Shown here piece by piece: positions 24,938 to 33,595 of a DNA stretch of 64,000 nt. The translations under genes were made by a program, and so were the position numbers. How positions within the stretch are numbered: position 1 is the first letter of the stretch; each line of letters begins with the position of its first letter. The notes under the pieces were generated by a model, which was given only the letters and a program-made list of their open reading frames with translations, searched no databases and was not told the origin of the DNA. Source of the DNA: Mesorhizobium sp. AR10 (lineage in GTDB: Bacteria > Pseudomonadota > Alphaproteobacteria > Rhizobiales > Rhizobiaceae); contig NZ_CP080524.1 of assembly GCF_024746795.1 (NCBI RefSeq), forward strand, positions 2,334,001-2,398,000. The letters are read 5' to 3'.

Positions 24938-26142
24938 AGCACCGCACCGGTCGTCAAACTGGCCGAAAGCAGCAGCAGCCCGAACAGGAAGACGAAGGCC
25001 GCGCCGCCGATCTCGACGATCGAGTGGATGCGGTTGCCCATGCGGCCATCGCCGGCGAAATACACCGCCCAGTTCTTGGCCGTTACCGCAATTGTCGCCA
25101 GGGCCGAGACGGTGATCGCCGTGCCGAGCGACATGGCCAGCACCGACAGGATGCCGCCGAACCACAGCCCGTTGAGCAAGGCAAAGCTCAGCACGATCAG
25201 CGCGCCGGAGCAGGGGCGGATGCCGACGGCAGCCACCGCCGACCAGGCGGTGGGCCAGTCGAAGCGGTCGCCGGAAAGCAGCGCCGGATCGGGCGCATGC
25301 GAGTGCCCGCAGGTGTCGCAGACCTCGCCCGCCGCATGGACGTGGCCATGATGGTGGTGATCGTGCTCAGCATGATCGTGGTGGTGATCATGCGCGCCGT
25401 GATCGTCGCGTGCATGGGAATGGTCATGTGCCGCATGGTCGTCTTCATCATGGCCATGCGCGTGAAGCGCGTGGGAATGCGTTGCGTGAGCATGCCCAGA
25501 ATGCGAATGGCCCGTATGCGAATGGCCAGCGTGCGAGTGCCCGGCATGAGCGGCCGATAGGCTGTAGGCGGGGTTTGCACCGAACAGGCGCAGGATGGCG
25601 GGGCCGGCCTTGCGCCACAAAAGCCAGGCGCCGAACAGGGTGACGAAGACATAGCTCATGATTTCGAGGAACCATGCCGCATCGGTCATCGAGATGGTGG
25701 TGCCGCGCAGGACGAAAAAGGCCAGCAGCATGACCACGATTGCCGTCAGCCCCTGCAGCAGTGCCGAGACGAAGGACAGCAGGATGCCGCGCCGCAATGC
25801 CACCTCGTTGGCCACCATGTAGGACGAGATCACCGCCTTGCCGTGGCCGGGGCCGGCGGCGTGGAAAATGCCGTAGGCGAAGGACAGGCCGATGAGCAGC
25901 CACAGCTTGCTGCCGTCCTGGCGCATCGCTTTCATGGCGGTTGCCAGCGCGCGGTAGAATTCCTGCTGTCGCAGATTGATCCACATCAGAATGTGGGCGA
26001 ACGGGCCGCTGGCCGTGGGGGCCATGCCGTCATTGGTACCGATGCCGAGCGAACTCTGGGCGTGGGCGGAGCCGAGGAAGTGCGTCATCACATAAGCGGC
26101 GGCCAAAAGAGCCAGTACCAAACGCAGGGACGGTTTCGTCAC
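24934..26142 (-). CDS. Nickel/cobalt transporter, NicO/RcnA-like
   Basis: 402 residues from a GTG at 26142. A signal-like helix (LRLVLALLAAAYVMTHFLG) precedes the core: GIFHAAGPGHGKAVISSYMV (residues 91-110) with the metal-binding HAAGPGHGK motif, then several helices and GIRPCSGALIVL. Between them, residues about 199-283 form an extremely His-rich loop (repeated HSHAGHSH-type units) ending in CDTCGHSH. This is the layout of RcnA-like efflux or NicO uptake proteins. It follows the DUF1007 gene by 5 bases, a common pairing. Confidence 0.85.
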   Translation of the reverse strand: MTKPSLRLVLALLAAAYVMTHFLGSAHAQSSLGIGTNDGMAPTASGPFAHILMWINLRQQEFYRALATAMKAMRQDGSKLWLLIGLSFAYGIFHAAGPGHGKAVISSYMVANEVALRRGILLSFVSALLQGLTAIVVMLLAFFVLRGTTISMTDAAWFLEIMSYVFVTLFGAWLLWRKAGPAILRLFGANPAYSLSAAHAGHSHAGHSHTGHSHSGHAHATHSHALHAHGHDEDDHAAHDHSHARDDHGAHDHHHDHAEHDHHHHGHVHAAGEVCDTCGHSHAPDPALLSGDRFDWPTAWSAVAAVGIRPCSGALIVLSFALLNGLWFGGILSVLAMSLGTAITVSALATIAVTAKNWAVYFAGDGRMGNRIHSIVEIGGAAFVFLFGLLLLSASLTTGAVL

Positions 26143-26147
26143 CGGAT

Positions 26148-26816
26148 CTATCCTTCTGGCGTGCAGTTCAGTTCAAGCTTGGTGGCGAAGATCTTGCTCA
26201 TGTCGGTGCCTGTCGGATCGTTGAAGAAGGCTTCCGTCAGGGTCTTCTGGTTCTCGGCGATCGCCTCGTCGGGATCGGGACGAATGACCTTTTTTGTGCA
26301 TGTCGACGGCAAGCCTTCGACCGTGATGTTGGAATCTTCGGTGAAATCGATCGCCGTGTAGAAGGTCGGATCATAGACGCCGAAATCGATCTTGCCGGTC
26401 AACTTGATCGGCTCTTTCGGTTCGGATTCGAACAGGATGATGAGCTGGTCGTTGTCGAAATTGGCCATCAGATGCGGCGGCGGCGTCATCGCCACGTCCT
26501 TGCCGTTGACGGTGACGAGCTGGAAATAGTTGAACTCCGCCAGCGAGGCATGGACGGTGTCGGCGACATCCTTCAGCTCCTTGTCGTCAAGCTTCAGGTC
26601 GGAGTTCTTGTCGAACTCCATCATCACTGTACTGGAAAACAAATCGTCGAAGCGCCAGAGATGGCGCAGCGCTTTCACACTTTGGTGATCCGGGCTGAGG
26701 ATCACGTCGAGGCGGGCCTCGGCGAAGACATGAGGATGCACCTCGGCAGGTTCGATAGTGGCAAATGTCGCCGCCATGGCCGAAGCCAGCATGATTGCTT
26801 GTCGTTTCAGGTGCAT
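26148..26816 (-). CDS. DUF1007 family periplasmic protein
   Basis: 222 residues from ATG 26816. A signal peptide (IMLASAMAATFATIEPAEVHPHVFA) is followed by HPHVFAEARLDVILSP, HLWRFDDLFSSTVMMEFDKNSDLKLDDKEL and a C-terminal half with two Cys (STCTKK and LELNC). DUF1007 proteins are regularly encoded next to NicO nickel/cobalt transporters and are thought to present or accept metal in the periplasm. Here the transporter follows directly. Confidence 0.85.
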   Translation of the reverse strand: MHLKRQAIMLASAMAATFATIEPAEVHPHVFAEARLDVILSPDHQSVKALRHLWRFDDLFSSTVMMEFDKNSDLKLDDKELKDVADTVHASLAEFNYFQLVTVNGKDVAMTPPPHLMANFDNDQLIILFESEPKEPIKLTGKIDFGVYDPTFYTAIDFTEDSNITVEGLPSTCTKKVIRPDPDEAIAENQKTLTEAFFNDPTGTDMSKIFATKLELNCTPEG

Positions 26817-26904
26817 TCTCGGTCGCGATTCCATCGACTTCGGAGAAGCTTCGACAGTTACCAGAAACGGGGCGAAATTGGGACCGCAACGGGGCTGAAG
26901 CGCG

Positions 26905-27804
26905 TCACGCGGCGTCACGCGTCTTGAACCACTGTACCAGAAAATCGACGAAAACGCGGACCTTTGCCGGCAGATAGCGTCGATGCGGGTAGACGGCGAA
27001 AATGCCAGCCCCCGACAGGATGCGATCATCCAGCGCGGTCACCAGTCGGCCGGTCTCGAGGTCAGGTGCAGCGATGAAATCCGGCAATATGGTGAACCCC
27101 AGCCCCGACACGGCGGCAGCTCTTGCCGCCATCGGGCTGTTGACCTCGATCGGACCGGACACCGAAACGCTCACCGTATCGCTGCCGTCGCCCTTGAACT
27201 GCCAGTTGTTCAGCCCACGACCGTTGGTGTCGACGATGCAGGGAATTCGGGCAAGGTCTTGAGGCCGCACCGGCATGCCGTGTTTGGCGATCAGTTCGGG
27301 AGAGGCGCACAGCCGCACCGAAAACGGCGCGAGACGCCTGGCGATGAGCGAGGAGTTTTCCAGCCGCGAAATGCGCACCGCGAGGTCGAAGCCTTCCTCG
27401 ACCAGGTCGACGAAGCGGTCGTCGAGCTGGATGTCGAGCACGATGTCGGGATGCTGCTTGGCGAAGTCGATCAGCGACTGGCCGATCGGCGCATCGGCGA
27501 AGGTGCGCGGCGCCGAAAGCTTGATCCGGCCGCGCACGTCGCCGGAGGATTCGCGCACCGCATCGGCTAGGCTGTCGACCTCGCGCACGATTTCGGAGGC
27601 GCGCCGGTAATAGGTGTGGCCGGCTTCGGTCATCGAGAACTGCCGGGTGGTGCGGTTCAACAGCAGAGCACCGAGCTCGTCCTCCAGCTCGCGCACGTAT
27701 TTCGACAGCAGCGCCTTGGAGCGACCGATCTTGCGCGCAGCGGCCGAAAAGCCCTCGGCCTCGACCACGTCGATGAAGGCGCGCATGCGGGTGAGAGTGT
27801 CCAT
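26905..27804 (-). CDS. LysR-family transcriptional regulator
   Basis: 299 residues, typical of the CrgA-like branch: MDTLTRMRAFIDVVEAEGFSAAARKIGRSKALLSKYVRELEDELGALLLNRTTRQFSMTEAG for DNA binding, RISRLENSSLIARRLAP in the effector domain. It begins 2 bases after the amidase stop, so the two are co-transcribed. It may regulate the amidase gene or the metal genes behind it. Confidence 0.88.
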   Translation of the reverse strand: MDTLTRMRAFIDVVEAEGFSAAARKIGRSKALLSKYVRELEDELGALLLNRTTRQFSMTEAGHTYYRRASEIVREVDSLADAVRESSGDVRGRIKLSAPRTFADAPIGQSLIDFAKQHPDIVLDIQLDDRFVDLVEEGFDLAVRISRLENSSLIARRLAPFSVRLCASPELIAKHGMPVRPQDLARIPCIVDTNGRGLNNWQFKGDGSDTVSVSVSGPIEVNSPMAARAAAVSGLGFTILPDFIAAPDLETGRLVTALDDRILSGAGIFAVYPHRRYLPAKVRVFVDFLVQWFKTRDAA

Positions 27805-27806
27805 CG

Positions 27807-29006
27807 TCAGGCCTTTCGTGCCGAGTCGAGTAGTCTGCGGCCGAGCCGTATCAGGGCGATGTCACTGCCGGAAGGGCCAAGCAGCGAAAGGCCGAAGGGC
27901 GCACCGTCGACATGGCCGAGCGGCAGCGTGATCTGCGGAAAGCCGGATAGGCCGGAAAGGCACAAAAGGTGGAGGGCCTTTTCGCGATAGGTTTGCAACT
28001 GTTCCGGCGTGCTGCCGATGAGCGGTGCGGCACCGGGGACCGTTGGCAAGACGAGAAAACCATCCTGGCCGAGCAGATCAGCCAGTTCCGAGCGGAAGGT
28101 CAGACGACGCACCGTCTCGGCCTGTACCGTCCTCGCGTCGACCGCCCGGCCAAAGCCGAAGCGCTCCTCGACGCCTGCCCCGAGATCGCGGTCGCCACTC
28201 TCGATCCAGTCGCCGTGCTCTTGCCAGGCTTCGTGCGCCTGCAGTCGGCGAAAGCACCAGTAGAGCTCGCCGGAAGTGGAGGTGAAGGAAAGTGATGCCG
28301 GAGCCGGCTCGCCGAAAACGGCCGCTGCCTGCGCCTTCATCCCAGCGTATTCGGCAGCTTCGGCAGGACCGGCGACCAGCGCGTCCAGCCAGCCGATCGA
28401 AAGCGGCCGCCTGAGGGGATGCTGATGGGGGTCGCGGCCGAGCAGCAACTTGCCTGCTGTCTCGTAGGTCTCGGTATCGTCGGCGAACCAGCCGAATGTG
28501 TCGAAGCTTGGCGCCAACTTCATGGCGCCGTCGAGCGAAATGCGGCCATGCGTGGTGCGGAGCCCAATCAGCCCGCAAAAGCTCGCCGGGGCGCGGATCG
28601 AGCCGCCGGTGTCCGAGCCAGTGGCGATGTCGGCCAGCTTGCCCGCCACTGCTGCCGCCGATCCGGACGAGGAGCCGCCGGTAACGCGATCGGGGGCTGT
28701 CGGGTTCACCGGGAATGGAAAATGCGCGTTCTGACCCATCAGCGAGAAGGCAAGCTCGTCGGTCTGGGTCTTGCCGACGAAGCGCGCGCCGGCGTCGAGA
28801 ATCATCTGGACGGCCGGCGCGGTTTTCGCGGCGGCGGGGCTCTCGGCGAACTTCCCTGGATTGCCGCAGCCGGTGCGATAGCCGGCGACGTCATAGATAT
28901 CCTTGACGGCCAGCCGCATGCCAGCAAGCGGTCCCAATTCCGCATTGGAAACAGGCACTTGGCCAAGGTCGAGAAAAGCGTTGAGCGGACCGTGAGTCGC
29001 TGTCAT
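27807..29006 (-). CDS. Amidase (amidase-signature family)
   Basis: 399 residues with the Ser-cisSer-Lys triad: Lys in MRLAVKDIYDVAGY, Ser in ATGSDTGGSIRAPA and the GGSSSGSAAAVA signature. It resembles AtzF/indole-acetamide-hydrolase-like amidases that release ammonia from small amides. It heads an operon with the LysR gene. Substrate unknown. Confidence 0.88.
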   Translation of the reverse strand: MTATHGPLNAFLDLGQVPVSNAELGPLAGMRLAVKDIYDVAGYRTGCGNPGKFAESPAAAKTAPAVQMILDAGARFVGKTQTDELAFSLMGQNAHFPFPVNPTAPDRVTGGSSSGSAAAVAGKLADIATGSDTGGSIRAPASFCGLIGLRTTHGRISLDGAMKLAPSFDTFGWFADDTETYETAGKLLLGRDPHQHPLRRPLSIGWLDALVAGPAEAAEYAGMKAQAAAVFGEPAPASLSFTSTSGELYWCFRRLQAHEAWQEHGDWIESGDRDLGAGVEERFGFGRAVDARTVQAETVRRLTFRSELADLLGQDGFLVLPTVPGAAPLIGSTPEQLQTYREKALHLLCLSGLSGFPQITLPLGHVDGAPFGLSLLGPSGSDIALIRLGRRLLDSARKA

Positions 29007-29269
29007 CGTTCGATATCCGGATACGGTTGTGCAAACATTGTTCGATGCCGCAAATTTTACAACCTGGGATACGATTTTTATTGATTGTGAAGTCTTTCGA
29101 CCCTATATCGCGCTTGCCCAAAGTCGCACGTGCCTGTGGGTGTCCGCCGATCCTCGAATGGTGAGGGATATCGGTAAGGTAACTGGAGCCAACCCCTCCA
29201 GTCGGTTTAGCGGCCAACCGCCAGACCGAGGACACCTTGAAGCAACGACGGTGCGGGCCTTTCTGGTGT

Positions 29270-29545
29270 TCTGCCGGTCGTCCAAAGACCGGGGTTACTG
29301 AAGAGGCACACCTTCATTGCCGGCAGTGCGGACGGGTCTCCCATCCAAGCCAAGGCAGACAAAGCGAACCGAGGCCGGGCAAGGCCAAGGTTCACCGCCG
29401 CGAGACGGCGCTTCATGGTTCCGGGGTCTCCACCGGCTGGTTCCATGGATTTCCGTCCCGCCTTTGTCCACCGCGTGTTCGCGAGGCCGACAGCCCGCGT
29501 CCGCAGCCTTAGTGCGCGCCGAAAGGCGCTGATGGAGAGACCCCG
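29270..29545 (+). promoter_or_regulatory. Structured leader of the ornithine decarboxylase gene (speF-like)
   Basis: More than 250 bases upstream of the decarboxylase carry many stems: CCGGTC/GACCGG at 29274-29292, GAACC...GGTTC enclosing GGCC/GGCC around 29369-29397, CGCCG/CGGCG near 29397, and ATGG...CCAT around 29415-29446. CGGGGTCTC at 29422-29430 is a perfect complement of GAGACCCCG at 29537-29545, which overlaps the ribosome-binding site and touches the ATG. A second segment GGGTCTC at 29334-29340 could compete. Alphaproteobacteria are known to carry the speF RNA motif before ornithine decarboxylase genes; I infer that identity from position and structure. Confidence 0.5.
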
Positions 29546-30679
29546 ATGGCTACCCAGCGCATCCTTGACTTCCTCGCCACCCGACGTCCGAGCGGCCCTT
29601 GCCTCGTCGTCGACCTCGATGTCGTGCGCGACAATTTCCACGCCTTCGAGAAGGCGCTTCCCGATTCCAAGATCTACTATGCGGTGAAAGCAAACCCGGC
29701 GCCGGAAATCCTGCGCCTGCTTGCTGCGATGGGCTCGTCCTTCGACACCGCTTCCGTTGCCGAAGTCGAGATGGCGATGGACGCCGGTGCGCCGGCGGAC
29801 CGCATCTCCTTCGGCAACACCATCAAGAAGGAGCGCGACATCGCGCGCGCCTATCAGCTCGGCATCCGGCTGTTCGCGGTCGACTGCGTCGAGGAGGTCG
29901 AAAAGATCGCCCGTGTCGCTCCCGGCGCCCGCGTGTTCTGCCGCGTGCTGACCGACGGTGAAGGCGCCGAATGGCCGCTGTCGCGCAAGTTCGGCTGTGT
30001 GCCGGCGATGGCGGTCGACGTGCTGCGCCATGCCAAGGTGCTGGGCCTCGATGCCCATGGCGTGTCGTTCCATGTCGGCTCGCAGCAGACCGACCTGACC
30101 GCCTGGGACCGCGCGCTCGGCGACGCCAAGCAGGTGTTCGCGACGCTCGCCGACGAAGGCATCGTGTTGAAGATGGTCAATATGGGCGGCGGCTTCCCGA
30201 CCCGCTACCTGAAGGACGTGCCGGTGGCACAGGCCTATGGCCAGGCGATCTTCTCGGCGCTGCGCAAGCACTTCGGCAACGCGCTGCCCGAGACCATCAT
30301 CGAGCCGGGCCGCGGCATGGTCGGCAACGCCGGCGTCATCAAGTCGGAAGTCGTGCTGATCTCGAAGAAGGCCGCCAACGACAATGTGCGCTGGGTGTTC
30401 CTCGACATTGGCAAGTTCGGCGGTCTCGCCGAGACGATGGACGAGGCGATCCGCTACCCGATCGTCACCGCGCATGACGGCACCGAGACCGCGCCTTGCG
30501 TGCTCGCTGGCCCGACCTGCGATTCGGCCGACGTGATGTACGAGAAGACGCCGTACCCGCTGCCCTTGTCGCTGACCATCGGCGACGAGGTGCTGATCGA
30601 GGGCACCGGCGCCTACACGACGACCTACGCTTCGGTCGCCTTCAACGGCTTCGAGCCTCTCCGATCCTACGTGATCTGA
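29546..30679 (+). CDS. Ornithine decarboxylase, type III PLP
   Basis: 377 residues. It decarboxylates ornithine (perhaps lysine too) to the diamine, the first step to putrescine and homospermidine. The PLP Lys is in IYYAVKANPAPEIL, followed by FDTASVAEVEMAMDAG, SFGNTIKKERDI, HVGSQQ, MGGGFPTRY and the interface Cys in LAGPTCDSADVMYE. GGAGAG lies 6 bases before the ATG, within a predicted stem of the leader. A hairpin covers the stop codon, and an acetyltransferase gene follows. Confidence 0.92.
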   Translation: MATQRILDFLATRRPSGPCLVVDLDVVRDNFHAFEKALPDSKIYYAVKANPAPEILRLLAAMGSSFDTASVAEVEMAMDAGAPADRISFGNTIKKERDIARAYQLGIRLFAVDCVEEVEKIARVAPGARVFCRVLTDGEGAEWPLSRKFGCVPAMAVDVLRHAKVLGLDAHGVSFHVGSQQTDLTAWDRALGDAKQVFATLADEGIVLKMVNMGGGFPTRYLKDVPVAQAYGQAIFSALRKHFGNALPETIIEPGRGMVGNAGVIKSEVVLISKKAANDNVRWVFLDIGKFGGLAETMDEAIRYPIVTAHDGTETAPCVLAGPTCDSADVMYEKTPYPLPLSLTIGDEVLIEGTGAYTTTYASVAFNGFEPLRSYVI

Positions 30680-30698
30680 AGGCTTCGGCCTTCAGATC
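30673..30698 (+). terminator. Perfect 11-bp hairpin with TTCG loop at the stop codon
   Basis: GATCTGAAGGC and GCCTTCAGATC flank a TTCG tetraloop, and the stem contains the TGA of the decarboxylase gene. There is no T run after it, so it may be a weak terminator, an RNase barrier that sets the mRNA 3' end, or a brake on expression of the following acetyltransferase gene. Confidence 0.5.
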
Positions 30699-30769
30699 AT
30701 CCCAGGTGGGCGCCCAGTCGCCTGCCCGGGCTCGCCTGTGGACTCTCCGCTCGTGAAGGAATCGCGGAA

Positions 30770-31339
30770 ATGGAAATGCCAGTTGAAATCGTGGGCCGCT
30801 CGCCGGCCTTTGTCATCGTCGCCGAGACCGCTGCTGATGTGGCAGCGCGTGAGGCGTTGCTCGATCGTGCCATGGGGCCGAAGCGCCGGAAGAAGTCATC
30901 GGAAAAACTGCGGCGCGGCCGCCGGCCTTCCGAAGGCCTTGCCTTTGTCGTTCGCGACGCGTCGGGCACTGTGACAGGTACCGCAAGGCTGTGGGACGTG
31001 GTGCTGGGCGAGGGCGGCCCGGCGGCGCTTCTGCTCGGTCCGCTCGCTGTCGATCCGGCGGTCAAGAACGCCGGCATCGGCTCGGCGCTGATGCGCCATG
31101 CGGTCACTGAGGCGGCACGCCTCGGCCATGCCGCGATCCTGCTGGTCGGCGATGCGCCTTACTACGAGCGCTTCGGCTTCTCTTCGGAAAAGACCGGCTC
31201 GCTCGCCATGCCGGGCCCCTATGAGCGGCACCGCTTGCTGGCGCTGGAACTGGCCGGTGGCGCGCTCGATGGCGTGCAGGGCACGCTAAGGGCTGCAGGG
31301 CGCAAGCTGAAGGCGCAGAAGCTGTCGCTCGCAGCCTGA
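30770..31339 (+). CDS. GNAT-family N-acetyltransferase
   Basis: 189 residues. The GNAT core is LAFVVRDASGTVTGTARLWDV, LGPLAVDPAVKNAGIGSALMRHAVTEAARLG with the acetyl-CoA loop, and AILLVGDAPYYERFGF. This YhbS-like form acetylates small amines or proteins. Position after the decarboxylase suggests, without proof, a polyamine-related substrate. A strong terminator follows. Confidence 0.85.
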   Translation: MEMPVEIVGRSPAFVIVAETAADVAAREALLDRAMGPKRRKKSSEKLRRGRRPSEGLAFVVRDASGTVTGTARLWDVVLGEGGPAALLLGPLAVDPAVKNAGIGSALMRHAVTEAARLGHAAILLVGDAPYYERFGFSSEKTGSLAMPGPYERHRLLALELAGGALDGVQGTLRAAGRKLKAQKLSLAA

Positions 31340-31344
31340 AAAAC

Positions 31345-31373
31345 AAAACGCCGCCCATCGGGCGGCGTTTTGC
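31345..31373 (+). terminator. Rho-independent terminator
   Basis: AAAACGCCGCCC, a 4-base loop, GGCGGCGTTTT. The symmetric A and T flanks let it serve the acetyltransferase gene on the plus strand and the convergent SCP2-like gene on the minus strand. Confidence 0.85.
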
Positions 31374-31391
31374 TCTTATCCGCGGATGGGG

Positions 31392-31676
31392 TCAGCCGAG
31401 CAATTGGCTTAGCGCCATGGCGACCGTCATGTCGCCTTCGACCTTTATCTTGCCGGACATGAACGCCATGGTCGGGTTGAGGTCGCCGGCGATCAGGGAG
31501 TCCAGATCGTCGAGCGAAAGCTTCACGGTGCAGTCGGTCGGTGCGTCGGTGTTCGATACGGTTGCACCGTCGATAACGATGACGCCGTCGCTGCCGGTGT
31601 CGAACTTCACCGAATGCTCAAACCCGGCGCTCGCCACGCGCGACCTCATCTTGTCGGCAATCTCCTGAACGCTCAT
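31392..31676 (-). CDS. SCP2 sterol-binding domain protein
   Basis: 94 residues, one SCP2 domain: KFDTGSDGVIVIDGATVSN, DCTVKLSLDDLDSLIAGDLNPTMAFMSGKIKVEGDMTVAMALSQLLG. The LNPTMAFMSGKIKVEGD stretch is the family signature. Such single-domain proteins bind lipids or fatty acyl-CoA in the cytoplasm. It shares a bidirectional terminator with the acetyltransferase gene. Confidence 0.88.
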   Translation of the reverse strand: MSVQEIADKMRSRVASAGFEHSVKFDTGSDGVIVIDGATVSNTDAPTDCTVKLSLDDLDSLIAGDLNPTMAFMSGKIKVEGDMTVAMALSQLLG

Positions 31677-31879
31677 GGCCGTTCTCCTCGTCTCGTTGCG
31701 TTGATGCGCATTGGCGCTTCGCGATCACGGTCGCTGGCGCATATAGCTTTGGGTTGACGTTTACGTCAACGCAGTTTGCCTGCGTCATTTTTCCGATGAC
31801 GACTGGAGCAAGCCGTCAACTTTGGCAGCTCGATGATTGGCAGAGCCCCACACACGGGGTGAATCCGCCTATTGGCAGG

Positions 31880-32401
31880 TCAATGCCCCGCGGGCGCCGC
31901 AGGCGTTTCCGCTGCCGGCGTGGCCGGATCCTTGCGGCGGCGCATGGCGTTGTCGCGGATCTCGTCCTTGGTCAGGAAGTTGACCTGATCGATCAGCACC
32001 TCATGCACCAGTTCGGCGCCAACGCGGGTGTTGATGGTGTCGCGGATGGCGGCGCGGAAGGCGTCGAGGTCGATCGTTTCCTTCTTGGTGAAGTCGATCT
32101 GCGGATTGGAATAGAGATAGGAATAGACCTGGTCGGTCAGCAGTGCATCGGCCGGGATCGACAGCTTCTTTATCTGGTCGGGCTCGACCGTGTAGACGAG
32201 CTTGGTCAGGAAATAGCCGTCGATCTTGGAATCGCGGATCAGCGGCACTGAAATCATTTCGGTCTTGACGTAATCGAGACCGCCCAGCATCGGCTTCGGT
32301 GTTTCGCCGACGCCGGCCTCGCCGGCGGCCTGGAACGAATAGAACACCGCACCGAGCGTGGCGGCGCAGATCCAGATCGCTGCCGCGATGAATTTGATCA
32401 C
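31880..32401 (-). CDS. Flagellar-cluster protein of unknown function
   Basis: 173 residues with an N-terminal membrane anchor or signal (MIKFIAAAIWICAATLGAVFYSF). The soluble part has DYVKTEMISVPLIRDSKIDGYFLTKLVYTVEPDQIKKLSIPADALLTDQVYSYLYSNPQIDF, ending in an Ala/Pro tail. The GYFLTKLVYTV strand and overall size recall FliL-like periplasmic proteins, but a true FliL lies at 59008-59508. It is the last gene of the flagellar run, 40 bases after the flgN-like gene, so a motility role is likely. Confidence 0.6.
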   Translation of the reverse strand: MIKFIAAAIWICAATLGAVFYSFQAAGEAGVGETPKPMLGGLDYVKTEMISVPLIRDSKIDGYFLTKLVYTVEPDQIKKLSIPADALLTDQVYSYLYSNPQIDFTKKETIDLDAFRAAIRDTINTRVGAELVHEVLIDQVNFLTKDEIRDNAMRRRKDPATPAAETPAAPAGH

Positions 32402-32441
32402 CGGAGATTCCCGGTTCTGCTGGGGCCAATCCTATTCGGGA

Positions 32442-32867
32442 TCATGCCCTGGCCCATCCGAATTCCCCGGCCGAATAGGTGCCGTCGGCTTCGGCGCGCT
32501 GGATGGCGTTCTTCAACAGATTGGCGACCTCGTTGACCGCGTTGAGGTGCGCGAGGATCGCCGCCTCGTTCTTCGCCAGCTTCTGGCGCAGGCGTGTCAG
32601 GCCTTCGCGATGCTGCTCGAGGAATTCGGCTTCGCTGCCGCCCTTCATGGCGCGGGTCAGCTCATAGAGATAGCGGCTCTTGCGGGTGTTCGACGCCTTG
32701 AGGTCGTAACCGGTATCGTTGCGGATTCCGGCCGTCTCTTCCTCGACGGCTTCCTCGATGCGGCCAATGATGGCGGCAAGGTTTCCAGGCCGCGCGAACG
32801 GGATTGGTGCTTCCGACGTTGTCGTCCGCGCCGGCAGGTTGGAAGAGAATTCCGAATAGTCGGCCAT
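32442..32867 (-). CDS. FlgN-like flagellar chaperone (putative)
   Basis: 141 residues, almost all helix: LAAIIGRIEEAVEEETAGIRNDTGYDLKASNTRKSRYLYELTRAMKG, then LRQKLAKNEAAILAHLNAVNEVANLLKNAI. The position after cheL and the long helices match the rhizobial FlgN-like chaperone thought to escort hook-junction proteins FlgK and FlgL to the export gate. Sequence identity to enteric FlgN is weak, so the name is by context and fold. Confidence 0.6.
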   Translation of the reverse strand: MADYSEFSSNLPARTTTSEAPIPFARPGNLAAIIGRIEEAVEEETAGIRNDTGYDLKASNTRKSRYLYELTRAMKGGSEAEFLEQHREGLTRLRQKLAKNEAAILAHLNAVNEVANLLKNAIQRAEADGTYSAGEFGWARA

Positions 32868-32879
32868 GAGAATCCTGGT

Positions 32880-33431
32880 CTAGATTTTGATGTCGGTTTT
32901 GATTGTCGTCTCGTCGCCGGTCATCGACCGCGCGGCCTTGCGCTGCAATTCCTGGACGAGAGATGTGGACAATCGGCTCTGCTGGTCGCTCTCGGTCTTC
33001 TCCGGGCCGCCCGAAACCGGCCCGACCGGCACCGTTCGCTTGCCGTCGAGATAATGGTCGGCCAGCATCGACTTGGCGATGCCGATGCCACCGCGTGCGG
33101 CCATGACGTCGGCCAGCCGCTCGGCAAGCTGCGATTTCCACATGTCGCCGGCCAGGCCCTTACCGTATACGCCTTCGGTGTCCTTGGGCAGCATGTTCTG
33201 GATGAAGGTCTGCAGCACCATCGCTTCGAAGCGCTGGAACTTTTTTTCCGGCCCGGCCTGCTCGGCCGCGTCCGCCGTGGCGCGTGAGAGCGGCGAGATG
33301 TCGTTGACGGAAAAGCTGCCCGATGCGCCACCAGCCCGTTTCGTCAGCGCGGCGCGGGCGGCCTCGATGCCCGCGGGCTCGACGGCGCGGGCGACGTCAA
33401 GAACGATGTCGCTGGGTGGAGAAATCGCCAA
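32880..33431 (-). CDS. cheL: Rod-binding protein CheL (FlgJ N-terminal type)
   Basis: About 183 residues. The FlgJ rod-cap domain is FQRFEAMVLQTFIQNMLPKDTEGVYGKGLAGDMWKSQLAERLADVMAARGGIGIAKSML. There is no muramidase domain. I take the TTG at 33431 (AISPPSDIVLDVARAVEPAGIEAARA), because the sequence from there matches the usual N-terminus and AAGGCGG lies 6-7 bases upstream; a GTG at 33467 would add 12 residues. The protein is exported to cap the growing rod. Confidence 0.8.
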   Translation of the reverse strand: MAISPPSDIVLDVARAVEPAGIEAARAALTKRAGGASGSFSVNDISPLSRATADAAEQAGPEKKFQRFEAMVLQTFIQNMLPKDTEGVYGKGLAGDMWKSQLAERLADVMAARGGIGIAKSMLADHYLDGKRTVPVGPVSGGPEKTESDQQSRLSTSLVQELQRKAARSMTGDETTIKTDIKI

Positions 33432-33595
33432 GAAAGTCCGCCTTTTGCCGGGTTTCCGTGGCTGCACAATGCCCCAACAAGCTTGTGGCAGGCTTGCGAG
33501 GGAGAGGGAGGCGGAATGGGGACTTTTCGTCTGCTACGCGCCAGAGGCGGACATTCCAGGATGGCCAATTCCTCATCCTGTCGCGCGGCAGATTT

